A stretch of DNA of 32,556 bases, taken from Oscillospiraceae bacterium (GTDB lineage Bacteria > Bacillota > Clostridia > Oscillospirales > CAG-272). Shown piece after piece: positions 17,140 to 27,428 of the stretch. Both the position numbers and the translations under genes were made by a program. The notes under the pieces are model-generated. The model saw only the letters and a program-made list of their open reading frames with translations. It made no database searches and was not told the DNA's origin. Positions within the stretch are counted from its first letter, which is position 1. The number at the start of each line of letters is the position of its first letter. Location: positions 1 through 32,556 of the forward strand of contig SVRS01000004.1 of the NCBI GenBank assembly GCA_015064695.1, written 5' to 3'.

Positions 17140-20100
17140 TTACTCGTCGTAGCCCTCGTCATCGTAGGACTCGGCCTCGAATCCAAACTCCTCCTCAAAG
17201 AAGTCGTCCTCGCGGTCGCTCTTCTCGTAGCCGTCCAGCTCGCTCTTCTCCATGAGGTAACCGTCCTCCAGCTCATCGGTAGCCACGATCTGGCCAACGG
17301 CGGCGTCGGTATCGTCATCGTCAAGGATATCCCGGCGATCCTTACGGGGATTATGGCGGCGGTAGGTAGGCGCATCGTCATCGGCACCCAGGGTGGCCAG
17401 GTCAATCTCCTCGCCGCTGCTGTTCAGCACGCGGATATCCAGCGCCAGAGCCTGCAGCTCCTTAACCAGCACCTTGAAGGACTCAGGCACACCGGGGGTA
17501 GGAATGTTCTGACCCTTGATGATGGCCTCGTAAGCCTTGCGGCGGCCGGTGATATCGTCGGATTTGACGGTGAGGATCTCCTGCAGGGTGTAGGCGGCGC
17601 CGTAAGCCTCCAGGGCCCAGACCTCCATCTCACCGAAGCGCTGTCCACCGAACTGAGCCTTACCGCCGAGAGGCTGCTGGGTAACCAGCGAGTAAGGACC
17701 GTTGGAGCGGGCGTGGATCTTATCGTCAACCAGGTGGTGCAGCTTGAGGTAGTACATGATACCCACGGTAACGGGGTTATCGAAGGGCTCACCGGTACGG
17801 CCGTCGTACAGAACGGTCTTACCGTCGAAGAGGCGGAGGGTGTCCGCCTTGCGGAGGGATTCCACGTAAGCGGCGTCTGCCTTCTCCTCAGGGGTCAGGA
17901 GACGGTAATCCTTGCGTCCCTCCTCTGTGATGACCATCTCGTAGAGCTCCTTACCCTCGGGATTCTCCAGGGCGTACAGAGGACGGCTGTAATCAGCCAG
18001 GCGCAGGCACTCGGAGATGTCGCGCTCGTTGGCACCGTCGAATACGGGGGTCATGATCTTCCAGCCCAAACGTCTGGAAGCGATGCCCAGGTGAACCTCC
18101 AGCACCTGACCGATGTTCATACGGGAAGGCACGCCCAGGGGGTTCAGCACGATATCCAGAGGAGTACCGTCGGGCAGGAAGGGCATATCCTCGGGAGGCA
18201 GGATGCGGGAAACGACACCCTTATTACCGTGGCGGCCTGCCATCTTATCGCCCACGGAGATCTTTCTCTTCTGGGCAATATAGACCTTGACCACCTTATT
18301 CACGCTGGCAGGGAGATCGTCACCCTGGTCGCGGGAGAACACGCGGACGTCCACCACCACGCCGGACTCACCGTGAGGCAGGCGGAGGGAGGTATCGCGA
18401 ACCTCTCTGGCCTTCTCACCGAAGATGGCACGGAGCAGTCTTTCCTCTGCGGTCAGCTCGGTCTCACCCTTGGGCGTGATCTTACCCACAAGGATATCAC
18501 CGGCGCGGACCTCGGTACCCTTCTTGACGATACCTTCGTTATTCAAATCCTTCAGCACATCCTCGCCCACGTTGGGGATCTCACGGGTGATCTCCTCCGG
18601 ACCCAGCTTGGTGTCGCGGGCCTCGTGGGTGTACTCCTCGATGTGCAGAGAGGTATATACGTCTTCGCGGACCAGTCGCTCATTGAGCAGGACTGCGTCC
18701 TCGTAGTTATAGCCTTCCCAGGTCATGAAGCCGATCAGGGCGTTCTTACCCAGAGCGACCTCGCCCTTGGAGGTTGCGGGGCCGTCGGCAATGACCTGGC
18801 CCTCCTTGATGAGCTGGCCGAACTTGACCACGGGTCTCTGGTTGAAGCAGGTACCCTGGTTGGTTCTCTTGAACTTACGGAGCTGGTAGGTATCCTTCAT
18901 GCCCTCGTCGGTGACGATGACGATCTTGTCGGCCTCTACGCTCTCCACGCGGCCGGCTCTGCGGGCAACGACCACGACGCCGGAATCCACGGCAGCCTTA
19001 TACTCCATACCGGTACCGACGATGGGGGAATCCGTGATCATCAGAGGCACAGCCTGCTTCTGCATGTTTGCACCCATCAGCGCACGGGAGTTATCGTCGT
19101 TCTCCAGGAAGGGGATCATAGCGGTTGCCACGGACACCACCATCTTAGGAGCCACGTCCATGAAGTCGATGCGGGAGGCATCCATGGAGGCGATCTCGGT
19201 AGTTTCGCGGGCAGTAACCTTTTTATTAATGAAGTAACCGTTCTCGTCCAAAGGCTCGTTTGCCTGAGCAACGATGTAGCTGTCCTCCATATCAGCGGTC
19301 ATATACACCACCTCATCGGTGACGCGGTGGACGAGGTTACCGTTCTCATCGGTCTCGTGAACCACCTTACGGTAGGGAGCCTCGATGAAGCCGTACTCGC
19401 TGATGCGGGCGTAGGTAGTCAGATAGGAGATCAGACCGATGTTCGGTCCTTCGGGGGTCTCGATGGGACACATACGGCCGTAGTGGGTGTAGTGTACGTC
19501 ACGGACGTCGAAGGATGCGCGGTCACGGGACAGACCGCCGGGACCCAGAGCCGACAGACGGCGGCGGTGGGTCAGCTCGGCCAGGGGGTTGTTCTGATCA
19601 GCGAACTGGGAGAGCTGAGAGGAGCCGAAGAACTCACGGATAACGGTAGCCACAGGGCGGATGTTGATGAGCGCCTGGGGCGTGAGCTTATCGTTATCCT
19701 GGGTGGTCATGCGCTCCTTGATGATCTTTTCCATACGGACGAAGCCGATGCGGAGCTGGTTCTGGAGCTGCTCGCCCACGGAACGGATACGGCGGTTGCC
19801 CAGATGGTCGATGTCATCCAGGGAGCCGACCTCGTGGGTAAGGTTCAGCATATAGTTAATGGAGGCGAAAATATCGTCCTTGGTGATGTGCTTGGGACAA
19901 AGCTCGGCCATTCTTTCCTTGACCAGCTTCTTCACCATATCCAAATCACCCTCAGCCGCTTCCATGATCTCACGGAGGACGGCGATGCGGACACGCTCCT
20001 TGACACCGCAATCCTTCAGATCCATACCGATGATGTACTCGGGCTCCAGGGTGTTGTTGGACAGCACCTTCATGGTATCGCCGTTATCCAGCTCGATGCG

Positions 20101-21111
20101 GATCTCATTGATACCGGCGCGCTCCACCTGAAGAGCCATCTCGGCGGTCAGGACGGTGCCTGCCTCGAAGACGACCTCACCGGTCAAGGGAGAGATGGCA
20201 TCCTCGGCCAGCTTGCGGTTGGCCAGACGTCCACTGATGGCCATCTTCTTATCGAACTTATAGCGACCAACGGGGGCGATGTCATAGCGCTTAGGATCAA
20301 AGAAATAGTTATTGATGAGGGCCTCTGCGGACTCCACCAGGGCAGGCTCACCGGGACGGAGCTTCTTATAGATCTCCTTCAGAGCCTCTACGTGAGCAGT
20401 CGTGCGGTTGGTGGCAGCCAGGTTCTCACAGTCATCCTTCTCAAAGGTGACCTTCAGACGCTCGTCCTCACCCACCAGGCCATAGATCTCCTCACGGGTC
20501 TCAGGACCCAGGGCGCGGATAAACATGGTCAGAGGAACCTTGCGGGTCTTATCGATACGAACATAGATGACGCCGTTGATATCCGTCTCGTACTCCAGCC
20601 ATGCGCCGCGGTAGGGGATGATCTGGGCAGAGTACATACGCTTACCGGTCTTATCGATCTCGGAGGCATAATACATACCGGGAGAACGAATGAGCTGAGA
20701 AACGATAACACGCTCGGCACCGTTGATGACGAAGGTACCGGTCTCGGTCATCAAGGGGAACTCACCCATGAAGATATCGGTCTGCTTGACCTCGCCCGTC
20801 TGCTTGTTGGTCAGACGCACGTTGACCTTCAGGGGAGCCGCGTAGTTGACATCGCGCTCCTTGCACTCCTCGACGGGGTAGTTGGGCTTCTCGGTATCCA
20901 AGCTATAGGAAATGAACTCAATGAGCAGGTTGCCGGAGAAGTCGGTAATGGGCGACACCTCGTGCAGAACCTCGGTCAGGCCCTCCTCGAGGAACCACTT
21001 ATAAGACTTGGTCTGGATCTCCACCAGATTGGGCAGCTCCAGGTTGAAACGGGTGCGGGAGAAGGACTTACGTACATTCTCGCCGAGTCTCTGATCTTTC
21101 AGATTGACCAT
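17140..21111 (-). CDS. rpoB: DNA-directed RNA polymerase subunit beta
   Basis: The second catalytic subunit of RNA polymerase. 1323 residues. The rifampicin region reads [20 protein letters not shown] followed by [10 protein letters not shown]: the Gln, Asp, His and Ser positions linked to resistance are of the sensitive type. The C-terminal clamp region ([16 protein letters not shown]) is intact. After [11 protein letters not shown] an acidic tail of about 75 residues, rich in Asp and Glu, extends beyond the usual end. The ATG at 21111 has GGAG 11 nt upstream. rplJ and rplL, usually just upstream, are absent; instead a promoter and a leader of about 305 nt precede the gene. Confidence 0.97.
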   Translation of the reverse strand: MVNLKDQRLGENVRKSFSRTRFNLELPNLVEIQTKSYKWFLEEGLTEVLHEVSPITDFSGNLLIEFISYSLDTEKPNYPVEECKERDVNYAAPLKVNVRLTNKQTGEVKQTDIFMGEFPLMTETGTFVINGAERVIVSQLIRSPGMYYASEIDKTGKRMYSAQIIPYRGAWLEYETDINGVIYVRIDKTRKVPLTMFIRALGPETREEIYGLVGEDERLKVTFEKDDCENLAATNRTTAHVEALKEIYKKLRPGEPALVESAEALINNYFFDPKRYDIAPVGRYKFDKKMAISGRLANRKLAEDAISPLTGEVVFEAGTVLTAEMALQVERAGINEIRIELDNGDTMKVLSNNTLEPEYIIGMDLKDCGVKERVRIAVLREIMEAAEGDLDMVKKLVKERMAELCPKHITKDDIFASINYMLNLTHEVGSLDDIDHLGNRRIRSVGEQLQNQLRIGFVRMEKIIKERMTTQDNDKLTPQALINIRPVATVIREFFGSSQLSQFADQNNPLAELTHRRRLSALGPGGLSRDRASFDVRDVHYTHYGRMCPIETPEGPNIGLISYLTTYARISEYGFIEAPYRKVVHETDENGNLVHRVTDEVVYMTADMEDSYIVAQANEPLDENGYFINKKVTARETTEIASMDASRIDFMDVAPKMVVSVATAMIPFLENDDNSRALMGANMQKQAVPLMITDSPIVGTGMEYKAAVDSGVVVVARRAGRVESVEADKIVIVTDEGMKDTYQLRKFKRTNQGTCFNQRPVVKFGQLIKEGQVIADGPATSKGEVALGKNALIGFMTWEGYNYEDAVLLNERLVREDVYTSLHIEEYTHEARDTKLGPEEITREIPNVGEDVLKDLNNEGIVKKGTEVRAGDILVGKITPKGETELTAEERLLRAIFGEKAREVRDTSLRLPHGESGVVVDVRVFSRDQGDDLPASVNKVVKVYIAQKRKISVGDKMAGRHGNKGVVSRILPPEDMPFLPDGTPLDIVLNPLGVPSRMNIGQVLEVHLGIASRRLGWKIMTPVFDGANERDISECLRLADYSRPLYALENPEGKELYEMVITEEGRKDYRLLTPEEKADAAYVESLRKADTLRLFDGKTVLYDGRTGEPFDNPVTVGIMYYLKLHHLVDDKIHARSNGPYSLVTQQPLGGKAQFGGQRFGEMEVWALEAYGAAYTLQEILTVKSDDITGRRKAYEAIIKGQNIPTPGVPESFKVLVKELQALALDIRVLNSSGEEIDLATLGADDDAPTYRRHNPRKDRRDILDDDDTDAAVGQIVATDELEDGYLMEKSELDGYEKSDREDDFFEEEFGFEAESYDDEGYDE

Positions 21112-21420
21112 GAATAAATCACTCCATTCAAAATCGTTAGGTGGACACCGTCGGGCGGATTCCCGAGCGGCGGCAGGGGTAATAGAGAGATGAGGCCGTC
21201 CCCATGCACAGGGAGGAGAGCAGAAACGCGCACGTCGGAGACCTCATGGGTCAAACGGACAACCCAAGGGCACGGCAAATGCCTCGGTCAAGGTCGTATG
21301 GAACGCTCGTTTCCGAATCTCGTCATTATGCACAAAGAGAGTCCCGGAAAATCGCTTCGCATTGACGGCAAGCCCCTTCGGAAGGCAAAAATGCCCATAA
21401 TTAAAGCGATTATAATGCAG
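21112..21420 (-). other. Structured leader of rpoB
   Basis: About 305 nt of 5' untranslated RNA between the rpoB promoter and start. On the mRNA strand a hairpin GGGT/ACCC (complement of 21248-21265) is followed by a long-range helix ATGAGG/CCTCAT (21242-21247 with 21190-21195). Next comes CTGCCGCCGCTCG (complement of 21164-21176), identical to 13 nt in the rpsL-rpsG gap. Near the gene is CCGCTCGGGAATCCGCCCGA, which can fold. No uORF with a ribosome site was found. Confidence 0.5.
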
Positions 21421-21426
21421 TTTACT

Positions 21427-21455
21427 ATTTTACCACATAAAGCAAGTATTGTCAA
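21427..21455 (-). promoter_or_regulatory. Promoter of rpoBC
   Basis: On the minus strand a perfect TTGACA (21450-21455) and TAAAAT (21427-21432) are spaced by exactly 17 bp. It is divergent from the yybS-like promoter. Bases 21456-21635 between the two are AT-rich at the left and contain no gene that I can support. Confidence 0.85.
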
Positions 21456-21635
21456 GGGGTTTTTGCAAAATATTTTTCACTTTTTTAGCCCTTGATAAAA
21501 ATAGACAAAAAATGACGCGAGCCCTTCGGGGGCCTTCCCGCACCACAAAGCCCTCACCGCAGGAGAAGCCGACGGCGCACCCCCTATTTTGTCTTTCATT
21601 CACACACTATTTCCAAATTTTCCACGAAGAATGTG

Positions 21636-21664
21636 TTTACAAATCCGAAAGAATATGGTATACT
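21636..21664 (+). promoter_or_regulatory. Promoter of the yybS-like / gdpP / rplI / dnaB unit
   Basis: TTTACA (21636-21641) and TATACT (21659-21664) are 17 bp apart, and TG stands one base before the -10 box (extended -10). Transcription would start near 21671, about 70 nt before the first gene. Confidence 0.85.
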
Positions 21665-21739
21665 ATTATAATCTATAGTTAAGCGCAGGTCCATTTCCCG
21701 CGCATCCTGAGTCCGAAGCCCGAAAGGAGTCCCTTATAT

Positions 21740-23026
21740 ATGAACGTCCGCCCCACCGCAGAGCCAACGTCAGCCTCCCTCTGTCCCATTCCCCGTGCGG
21801 GGATGCAGGGGATTGCCGGAATCCTGCTCTTCCTTTTTCTGATCCTGGCCGCCTCCACCGTCGGCATCGGCATCAACGCCGCCGGCATGGAGACCGGCAC
21901 CGCCATCACCGTAGCTAACCTGCTGTCGATCGTCTCCCTTGTTCTGCTGACCGTATATATGTGGCGAGTCACCCGCACGGCCAAGGCCATGGTTCCCCTT
22001 TTGGCCATAGTTGGAGTTGCTCTGTTCTACTTCACCAATTCCGTCATCATTCCCGCCGTATTCTGCGGTCTGATCTTCGTCGTGGCCGAGGGTGCCTTCT
22101 TCCTGGCGGTCATGAGTCGCAAGCATTTGCTTTGGTTCCCTCTGATCCCCATCGTTGCCTACGCCGCGACGCTGGCCATTTCCCGGGATCCCCTCGGTGC
22201 AACCGCCGCGCTGATTCCCTTCCCGCCTGCGCTGGCGTTGGCATGGGGCACGCGAAGCTCCGCCGAAAAGGAGGACGGCCCCACCCGCGTAGGTGTGATC
22301 TGTGCCGTTTCGGGTGCCATGCTCCTGTCCTTGGCAGGCGTGATCCTGCTCGTGACCTACCGCCATCTTGGTTCTCTGTCCCCCGAGGCGCTGATTAATG
22401 GGATCGGGGCCATCCGCACCGAGCTGATCGAGGCCTTGGCCTCGACCGAGATCCCCGATGATCTGGGTCCCGAGCTGAAGGAGCTTTTGGAGGCACAGCT
22501 GACCTATGCATACCTGCAAAATCAGATTGGCCGCCTGTTCAACCTCCTGCCCGCCGTTTTCGTCATAGCAGTCAACTTCCTCTCCGCCTCGGCGCAGATC
22601 ATCCTGCACGCTTCTCTCCGCTCCTTCGGGTACGGCGAATCTCTCACCGAGCGAGTCCGCGTCTACCGCATGAGCCTGCTCTCCTGCATTGCGTTCCTTC
22701 TGTCTGCTCTGCTCGCCTTTGGAGAGGCCACCACCTTCTCATCCCCCGCGGGCACGGTAGCGCAGAACGCCTTTCTCATTCTTCTGCCCGGACTGGCCAT
22801 TGCGGGTGTATTCCGCATTCTGGGCGGCATGATCCGCAAGGGTGCGCGAGGATTGGGATGTCTGTTCTACTTAATCATCCTGTTCCCCATCCTTCTGATC
22901 TTCGCGCCGCCTCGCTTCATAGCCATCATCTTCGTCATCTTCGCTGCACTCGAGGTCATCGGACACATCATTTCCTCGGTCATGTCCCTCCTCCCCCCGC
23001 CCGACGACAATCCCTTTGACTCGTAA
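21740..23026 (+). CDS. YybS-like integral membrane protein (DUF2232 type)
   Basis: 428 residues with roughly nine or ten hydrophobic helices, and a longer polar loop around residues 215-255 (GIGAIRTELIEALASTEIPD). Family assignment rests on membrane topology and on position: in Bacillus subtilis yybS lies directly before gdpP, rplI and the dnaB homologue, exactly as here. The function of the family is not known; an accessory role in membrane or cell-wall physiology is inference. ATG start with AAAGGAG about 10 nt upstream. The C terminus is PPPDDNPFDS, and the NPFD element also occurs at the end of FtsH. It ends 35 bp before gdpP. Confidence 0.8.
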   Translation: MNVRPTAEPTSASLCPIPRAGMQGIAGILLFLFLILAASTVGIGINAAGMETGTAITVANLLSIVSLVLLTVYMWRVTRTAKAMVPLLAIVGVALFYFTNSVIIPAVFCGLIFVVAEGAFFLAVMSRKHLLWFPLIPIVAYAATLAISRDPLGATAALIPFPPALALAWGTRSSAEKEDGPTRVGVICAVSGAMLLSLAGVILLVTYRHLGSLSPEALINGIGAIRTELIEALASTEIPDDLGPELKELLEAQLTYAYLQNQIGRLFNLLPAVFVIAVNFLSASAQIILHASLRSFGYGESLTERVRVYRMSLLSCIAFLLSALLAFGEATTFSSPAGTVAQNAFLILLPGLAIAGVFRILGGMIRKGARGLGCLFYLIILFPILLIFAPPRFIAIIFVIFAALEVIGHIISSVMSLLPPPDDNPFDS

Positions 23027-23061
23027 CCGTCTTTCCCAAAAACACGAAAGGAGTCAACTCC

Positions 23062-25254
23062 ATGTCTCCCAAGAAACCCTTCAAGGATACGCTCGGTACG
23101 ATCCGCACGGATCTCCGCCTCCCCTTCGCCGTTGCCGTAATCGAGGGCTTGCTCCTTCTGGGGCTGTTGGCCCTGCTGGTCCACCTGCAGATCCCCCACC
23201 TTCCCTACGTTGCGCTGGCGGCAGTCATCCTGTACCTCTTCTCGGCGGGCCTGTCCCTGCTGGCCTACGCCATACGGTTCTCCAGGATAAAGCAGGCGGC
23301 CGAGATAGCCGAGCAGCTCAACACCGACATTTACCGTATGTTCCGTACCGTAGTGGATCTTCCCTACGCGGTGGTCAACTCAGAGGGAGCCGTTCGCGTC
23401 ATCAACACGGCCATGCAGAATATTCTGGGCTTCCGCTCCCCCGTCTGCAACATCCCCGTATCCGAGATCTGTCCCGGTGTAACGGTGGATCATCTGGCCG
23501 CCTCCATCCGGGATGGGTCCGCCACCGACAGTATCAGCGCGCGGATCGCGGAAAGGTTCTTCTCGGAGAACAATCCCTCCGTATCCGTTGCCGAGGAAGG
23601 TCGCTCCACCGTCGTGCGCCTGTCCGACGGTCGCCGTTATCGCATTGACAGCTACCTTTTGAGCCGCGAGACCGATCACTACTATTTCCTGGTATTCCGC
23701 GACGTCAACGATTACCTGGATCTCATTGACGAGAATAACCGCGACCACATGGTTCTGGCCTACATTATGCTGGATAACCTGCAGGAGCTGACCCAGTTCG
23801 TCCGGGCCAACTACCGTTCCACCGCAAACCTGATCGAGGAAACCCTGACCAAATGGGTAGCCGACATGAACGGTATGCTCCAGGAATACGACCGCGACAA
23901 ATACCTGGCTCTGTTCACCTCCGAGATGCTGGACCGATGCATCGGGGACGATTTCTCCATCCTGGACGATATCATGAAGATCCGCGTCGGTGACAACAGC
24001 TTCCCTCTTTCGGTGTCCATGGGTATCGCGGATATCGACGGCACCATGGCTGACCGCGAGCGCGCGGCCAACGCCGCTCTGGAAATGGCACTTCAGCGAG
24101 GCGGCAACCAGGTGGCGCTCCAGCGCCGCGGCATCACCGGTCTGACCTACTTCGGCGGCGCCCATAAGACTCTGGAATCCAACACCTCCATCTCCTCCCG
24201 TGTCAGCTCCCATTTACTGGAAAAGCGGCTGGAGAGCTGCGACAACGTTCTCATCATGACCCATGCCAACCCCGACTTCGACGCCATCGGCTCCGCAGTC
24301 GGCGCGTACCGTCTGTGCCGTAGCATTCTGGAAAGGCAGAAGAAGGGCAAGACTCCCGTGCGGATCATCATGAACAAGTCCTGCGACACCTTTGAGATCT
24401 GCTTTGCCCATCTGGCTTCCCTGCCCGAATATGCCGGCGTTTTCATCGACAAATCCTCCGCTATGCAGACGGTTACCTCCGGTACGGTCCTCATTCTCAC
24501 CGACGTCAGCAATCCCTTCATTTTCGAGGCTCCCCAGCTGGTGGGCAGTATTTCCGCTCAGAATCAGGCCAGCAGCATTGCGGTCATTGACCATCACCGC
24601 CTGGTCAGTGAGCTTCCCTTCACCCCCTTCCTTCATTATATTGAGGCCACCAAATCCTCCGCCAGCGAGATCGTCGCAGAGATCCTGCAGCAGAGCGACT
24701 ATGCCGACGAGCTTTTGAAGGAGGAGGCCAACCTGCTCCTGGCAGGCATTATGCTGGACACCCACAACTTCACTCGTTCGGCCGGCGCACAGACCTTTGA
24801 GGTGACCTACTACCTCTACGGCCGCAACGCACACACCGACGTGGTGCGCGAGTTCTTCAGTCAGCCCATCGACGATTTCCTGGTGGCCGGCGATTTCGAT
24901 GCGAACACCCGCATCTACTCCGAAAATTTCGCCATCACCTGGCTCAGCGAAACCCATATTCCCACGGGAAGCGATCGGATTGCCGCAGCCAAGGCCGCCG
25001 ACAAGCTGCTCACCCTCCGCGGTGTGGAGGCCACCTTCGCCCTGGCACTGGTTCCCGGAGGCGTGGCGGTGTCGGCTCGCTCCAGAGGGAAGATCAACGT
25101 TCAGCTCATCATGGAAAAGCTGGACGGCGGCGGCCACTTCGATATGGCGGGCGCCCAGGTTCCCGGTAATATTCCCGAGGCCTACGATCGATTGACGGCG
25201 GCCATCGACGAATACCGCACGCAGTTCCCCGAGCAATTCGACAAGGCGGACTAA
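23062..25254 (+). CDS. gdpP: Cyclic-di-AMP phosphodiesterase GdpP
   Basis: A membrane-bound enzyme that hydrolyses c-di-AMP and so sets osmotic and cell-wall balance. 730 residues. Two membrane helices (about 21-41 and 48-70) are followed by a PAS-like domain (about 85-215). A degenerate GGDEF domain (about 225-355) lacks the GGDEF signature ([11 protein letters not shown] in its place). The DHH domain has [12 protein letters not shown] (His401, Asp405, Asp407), ILTDVSNP and IDHHRL, then [10 protein letters not shown]. The DHHA1 domain ends with [15 protein letters not shown]. All metal ligands are present, so it should be active. ATG start with AAAGGAG upstream. A 157-bp palindromic element begins directly after its stop codon. 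Confidence 0.96.
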   Translation: MSPKKPFKDTLGTIRTDLRLPFAVAVIEGLLLLGLLALLVHLQIPHLPYVALAAVILYLFSAGLSLLAYAIRFSRIKQAAEIAEQLNTDIYRMFRTVVDLPYAVVNSEGAVRVINTAMQNILGFRSPVCNIPVSEICPGVTVDHLAASIRDGSATDSISARIAERFFSENNPSVSVAEEGRSTVVRLSDGRRYRIDSYLLSRETDHYYFLVFRDVNDYLDLIDENNRDHMVLAYIMLDNLQELTQFVRANYRSTANLIEETLTKWVADMNGMLQEYDRDKYLALFTSEMLDRCIGDDFSILDDIMKIRVGDNSFPLSVSMGIADIDGTMADRERAANAALEMALQRGGNQVALQRRGITGLTYFGGAHKTLESNTSISSRVSSHLLEKRLESCDNVLIMTHANPDFDAIGSAVGAYRLCRSILERQKKGKTPVRIIMNKSCDTFEICFAHLASLPEYAGVFIDKSSAMQTVTSGTVLILTDVSNPFIFEAPQLVGSISAQNQASSIAVIDHHRLVSELPFTPFLHYIEATKSSASEIVAEILQQSDYADELLKEEANLLLAGIMLDTHNFTRSAGAQTFEVTYYLYGRNAHTDVVREFFSQPIDDFLVAGDFDANTRIYSENFAITWLSETHIPTGSDRIAAAKAADKLLTLRGVEATFALALVPGGVAVSARSRGKINVQLIMEKLDGGGHFDMAGAQVPGNIPEAYDRLTAAIDEYRTQFPEQFDKAD

Positions 25255-25411
25255 GGCTTGTCAGAAACAGGATAGCACGCCCGAAGGACGGCTCTTTTTC
25301 CGCACAACCGCGCCGCTTTTTCTTGAAATACGGCCTGTATTCCTGCGAAAAAATCGGCTTGTTCTGCGAAAAAGCATCTCGCTTTGGTCACTGCTATTTT
25401 TCAAACAAGCC
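25255..25411. repeat. 157-bp imperfect palindrome, MITE-like element
   Basis: The ends GGCTTGT (25255-25261) and ACAAGCC (25405-25411) are inverted copies. The similarity goes on inward: GGCTTGTCAGAAACAGGATA at the left against GGCTTGTTTGAAAAATAGC read inward from the right. CTTTTTCCGCA/CTTTTTCGCA and GCTTTTTC/GATTTTTTC follow at matching distances. The centre ATACGGCCTGTAT lies at the exact midpoint. It carries no ORF. It starts at the base after the gdpP stop. The remaining 87 bp to rplI hold only the rplI ribosome site. Confidence 0.65.
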
Positions 25412-25498
25412 CTGAGCCCCTCCCGCGGTTGCTATCGGCCGCATTCTCAATTCACCCACACATTTCATTTTTTATACACAAGAAAGGAAACCAATATC

Positions 25499-25942
25499 AT
25501 GAAAGTAGTTCTGCTCGCTGACGTAAAGGGTCAAGGCAAAAAAAATGACGTCATCAACGTATCCGACGGATACGCCCGCAACTTCCTCCTCCCCCGCAAG
25601 CTGGCCGTAGAGGCCGATGCCAAGGTTCTCAATGAGATCAAGGGTCGTGAGGATTCCATCAAGCACAAGATCGAGGTCGAGACCGCCGAGGCCAAGGCAT
25701 TGGCAGCCAAGCTGGAGACCATCCTGGTCAAGATCCCCGCATCCTCCGGCGCAGACGGTCGCCTCTACGGCTCCATCACCGCCAAGGATATTGCTGAGAA
25801 GCTGGCCAAGGATCACGGCATTACCGTAGACAAGCGCAAAATCCAGCTCTCGGACGCGATCCGCGCGTACGGTAAGTACGACCTGGACGTGAAGCTCTAC
25901 ACCGACGTAGTCGGCAGGGTTCACGTTCTGGTCTGCAGCTGA
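25499..25942 (+). CDS. rplI: 50S ribosomal protein L9
   Basis: A 23S rRNA-binding protein at the base of the L1 stalk. 147 residues, normal for bacteria. The N-terminal domain has the family signature [21 protein letters not shown] long connecting helix (roughly residues 41-74) and the C-terminal domain ([14 protein letters not shown]) follow. ATG start with AAGAAAGGAAACC upstream. It is separated from gdpP by the palindromic element and ends 11 bp before dnaB. Confidence 0.98.
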   Translation: MKVVLLADVKGQGKKNDVINVSDGYARNFLLPRKLAVEADAKVLNEIKGREDSIKHKIEVETAEAKALAAKLETILVKIPASSGADGRLYGSITAKDIAEKLAKDHGITVDKRKIQLSDAIRAYGKYDLDVKLYTDVVGRVHVLVCS

Positions 25943-25953
25943 TCTGACTCGCC

Positions 25954-27327
25954 ATGAACGATAACGTCAATACCTCGGACGCCTTAGTCCGCAAGCTTCC
26001 CTTCTCCCTCATAGCCGAGCAATCCCTGCTTGGCTCAGTTCTGGTTGATCCGGAATCCTTCAACGAGATCGCCGACATGGTTGCCGTGGCCGACTTTTAT
26101 CTGGAGGAGCATCAGCAGATTTTCTCCGCCATGCACGAGCTGTTTCTGACCAGCCGGGACATCGACGTAGTTACCCTCATTGATATGCTGGTGCAGAAGG
26201 GCATCTACACCAAGTCGGGCGGTGAGCAGTACATCCGTACCATCGCGGAGGTGGTCCCCAACGCGCTGAACGTCAAGGACTACGCCCGCATCGTCAAGGA
26301 CAAGAGCATTTTGCGCCAGCTCATCGGAGCCTGCGACGAGGTCAGCGAGGTCGCCTACTCGGAGCAGGATGACGTGGCCCATATTCTGGACTCTGCCGAG
26401 AACAAGATATTCGCCATCGCCCAGGGCAAGGACACCAAGAACTTCCGCCACATCCGCGAGGTCATCGGAGACGTGTACAACCATCTCCACGAGCTTGTCA
26501 CCGACAAGGAGTCCTCCCAGGGCACCTCCACGGGCTTCTCGGGGCTGGACCGCGTGCTGGCAGGTATGGGTAAATCCGACCTGGTGCTGGTAGGAGCCCG
26601 TCCCGGTATGGGTAAGACCTCCTTCTGTCTGAACATCGGTACCAACGTAGCCGCTCAGACGGGAAAGACCGTCTGTATGTTCTCTCTCGAAATGTCTGCC
26701 GAGCAGTTGGTGAACCGTATCATTTCCTCTGAGGCCATGGTGGACAGCTACGCCATGCGTACCGGTGATCTGAAGCCCGAGGATTGGGAAAGCATCGCCC
26801 ACGCCACCTCCAACCTGGCCAAATGCGACATTCTGATCGACGACACCTCGGGTATCACGGTGACGGGCATGAAGGCCAAGCTCCGCCGTGTGAAGAATCT
26901 GGGTCTGGTCATCATTGACTACCTGCAGCTCATGCAGAGCGACGGCCGTACCGATAACCGCGTACAGGAGGTAGCCGAGATCTCCCGCGCCATGAAGATC
27001 ATGGCCAAGGATCTCATGGTTCCCATCATCTGCTGCGCCCAGCTTTCCCGAGGCCCCGAATCCCGTACCGACAAGAAGCCCATGCTGTCCGACCTTCGTG
27101 ACTCGGGAGCCATTGAGCAGGACGCCGACGTGGTCATGTTCCTGTACCGAGACGAATACTATAAGGTCAACGAAAGCTCCGAGCCCAATTCGGATGCCGC
27201 CGCCTCCATTGCCGAGGTCATCGTGGCCAAAAACCGTCACGGCTCCACCGGAACCGTCAAGATGGGCTGGATCGGTCGCTACACCAAATTCCGAACTCTG
27301 GTCGACGAAAGCGAGATCCCTTCTTAA
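25954..27327 (+). CDS. dnaB: Replicative DNA helicase DnaB
   Basis: The hexameric helicase that unwinds DNA at the replication fork and recruits primase (called DnaC in Bacillus). 457 residues. The N-terminal domain (SLIAEQSLLGSVL from residue 18) is followed by the RecA-like domain with Walker A GARPGMGKTS (214-223) and Walker B LVIIDYLQLM. Motif H4 (SDLRDSGAIEQDADVVMFLY) and the arginine finger region (VAKNRHGSTGTV) complete it. No intein is present at the usual sites. It follows rplI by 11 bp; its start lies after a weak ribosome site, suggesting translational coupling with rplI. Confidence 0.97.
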   Translation: MNDNVNTSDALVRKLPFSLIAEQSLLGSVLVDPESFNEIADMVAVADFYLEEHQQIFSAMHELFLTSRDIDVVTLIDMLVQKGIYTKSGGEQYIRTIAEVVPNALNVKDYARIVKDKSILRQLIGACDEVSEVAYSEQDDVAHILDSAENKIFAIAQGKDTKNFRHIREVIGDVYNHLHELVTDKESSQGTSTGFSGLDRVLAGMGKSDLVLVGARPGMGKTSFCLNIGTNVAAQTGKTVCMFSLEMSAEQLVNRIISSEAMVDSYAMRTGDLKPEDWESIAHATSNLAKCDILIDDTSGITVTGMKAKLRRVKNLGLVIIDYLQLMQSDGRTDNRVQEVAEISRAMKIMAKDLMVPIICCAQLSRGPESRTDKKPMLSDLRDSGAIEQDADVVMFLYRDEYYKVNESSEPNSDAAASIAEVIVAKNRHGSTGTVKMGWIGRYTKFRTLVDESEIPS

Positions 27328-27343
27328 AGCATGCCTCCGGCGG

Positions 27344-27375
27344 CTCAGAACCCTTCTTGAAGGAAGGGTTCTGAG
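27344..27375 (+). terminator. Hairpin between dnaB and tilS
   Basis: A perfect 13-bp stem CTCAGAACCCTTC (27344-27356 with 27363-27375) with a 6-nt loop starts 17 bp past the dnaB stop. No U-tract follows, so complete termination is doubtful. It may be a partial stop or a processing site ahead of tilS. Confidence 0.5.
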
Positions 27376-27428
27376 CACTCCCAAGAACTTTCCAGCGAAA
27401 AATGATTCACGATTCCAAGGAGAGCATT

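Noticed and set aside
19510..19640. Possible natural rifampicin resistance in RpoB (Ala in NPLAEL)
   Set aside because: Ala at this position is common in Firmicutes, and the main resistance positions (Gln, Asp, His, Ser) are of the sensitive type.
13574..21117. Very long open frames on the plus strand opposite rpoC (13574-17014) and rpoB (17353-21117)
   Set aside because: They are antisense shadows. The codon bias of the real genes leaves few stops on the other strand; the translations are low-complexity and lack ribosome sites.
21456..21635. A gene or riboswitch between the divergent promoters
   Set aside because: No frame with a ribosome site and no conserved motif was seen; a small GC hairpin near 21525 is not enough.
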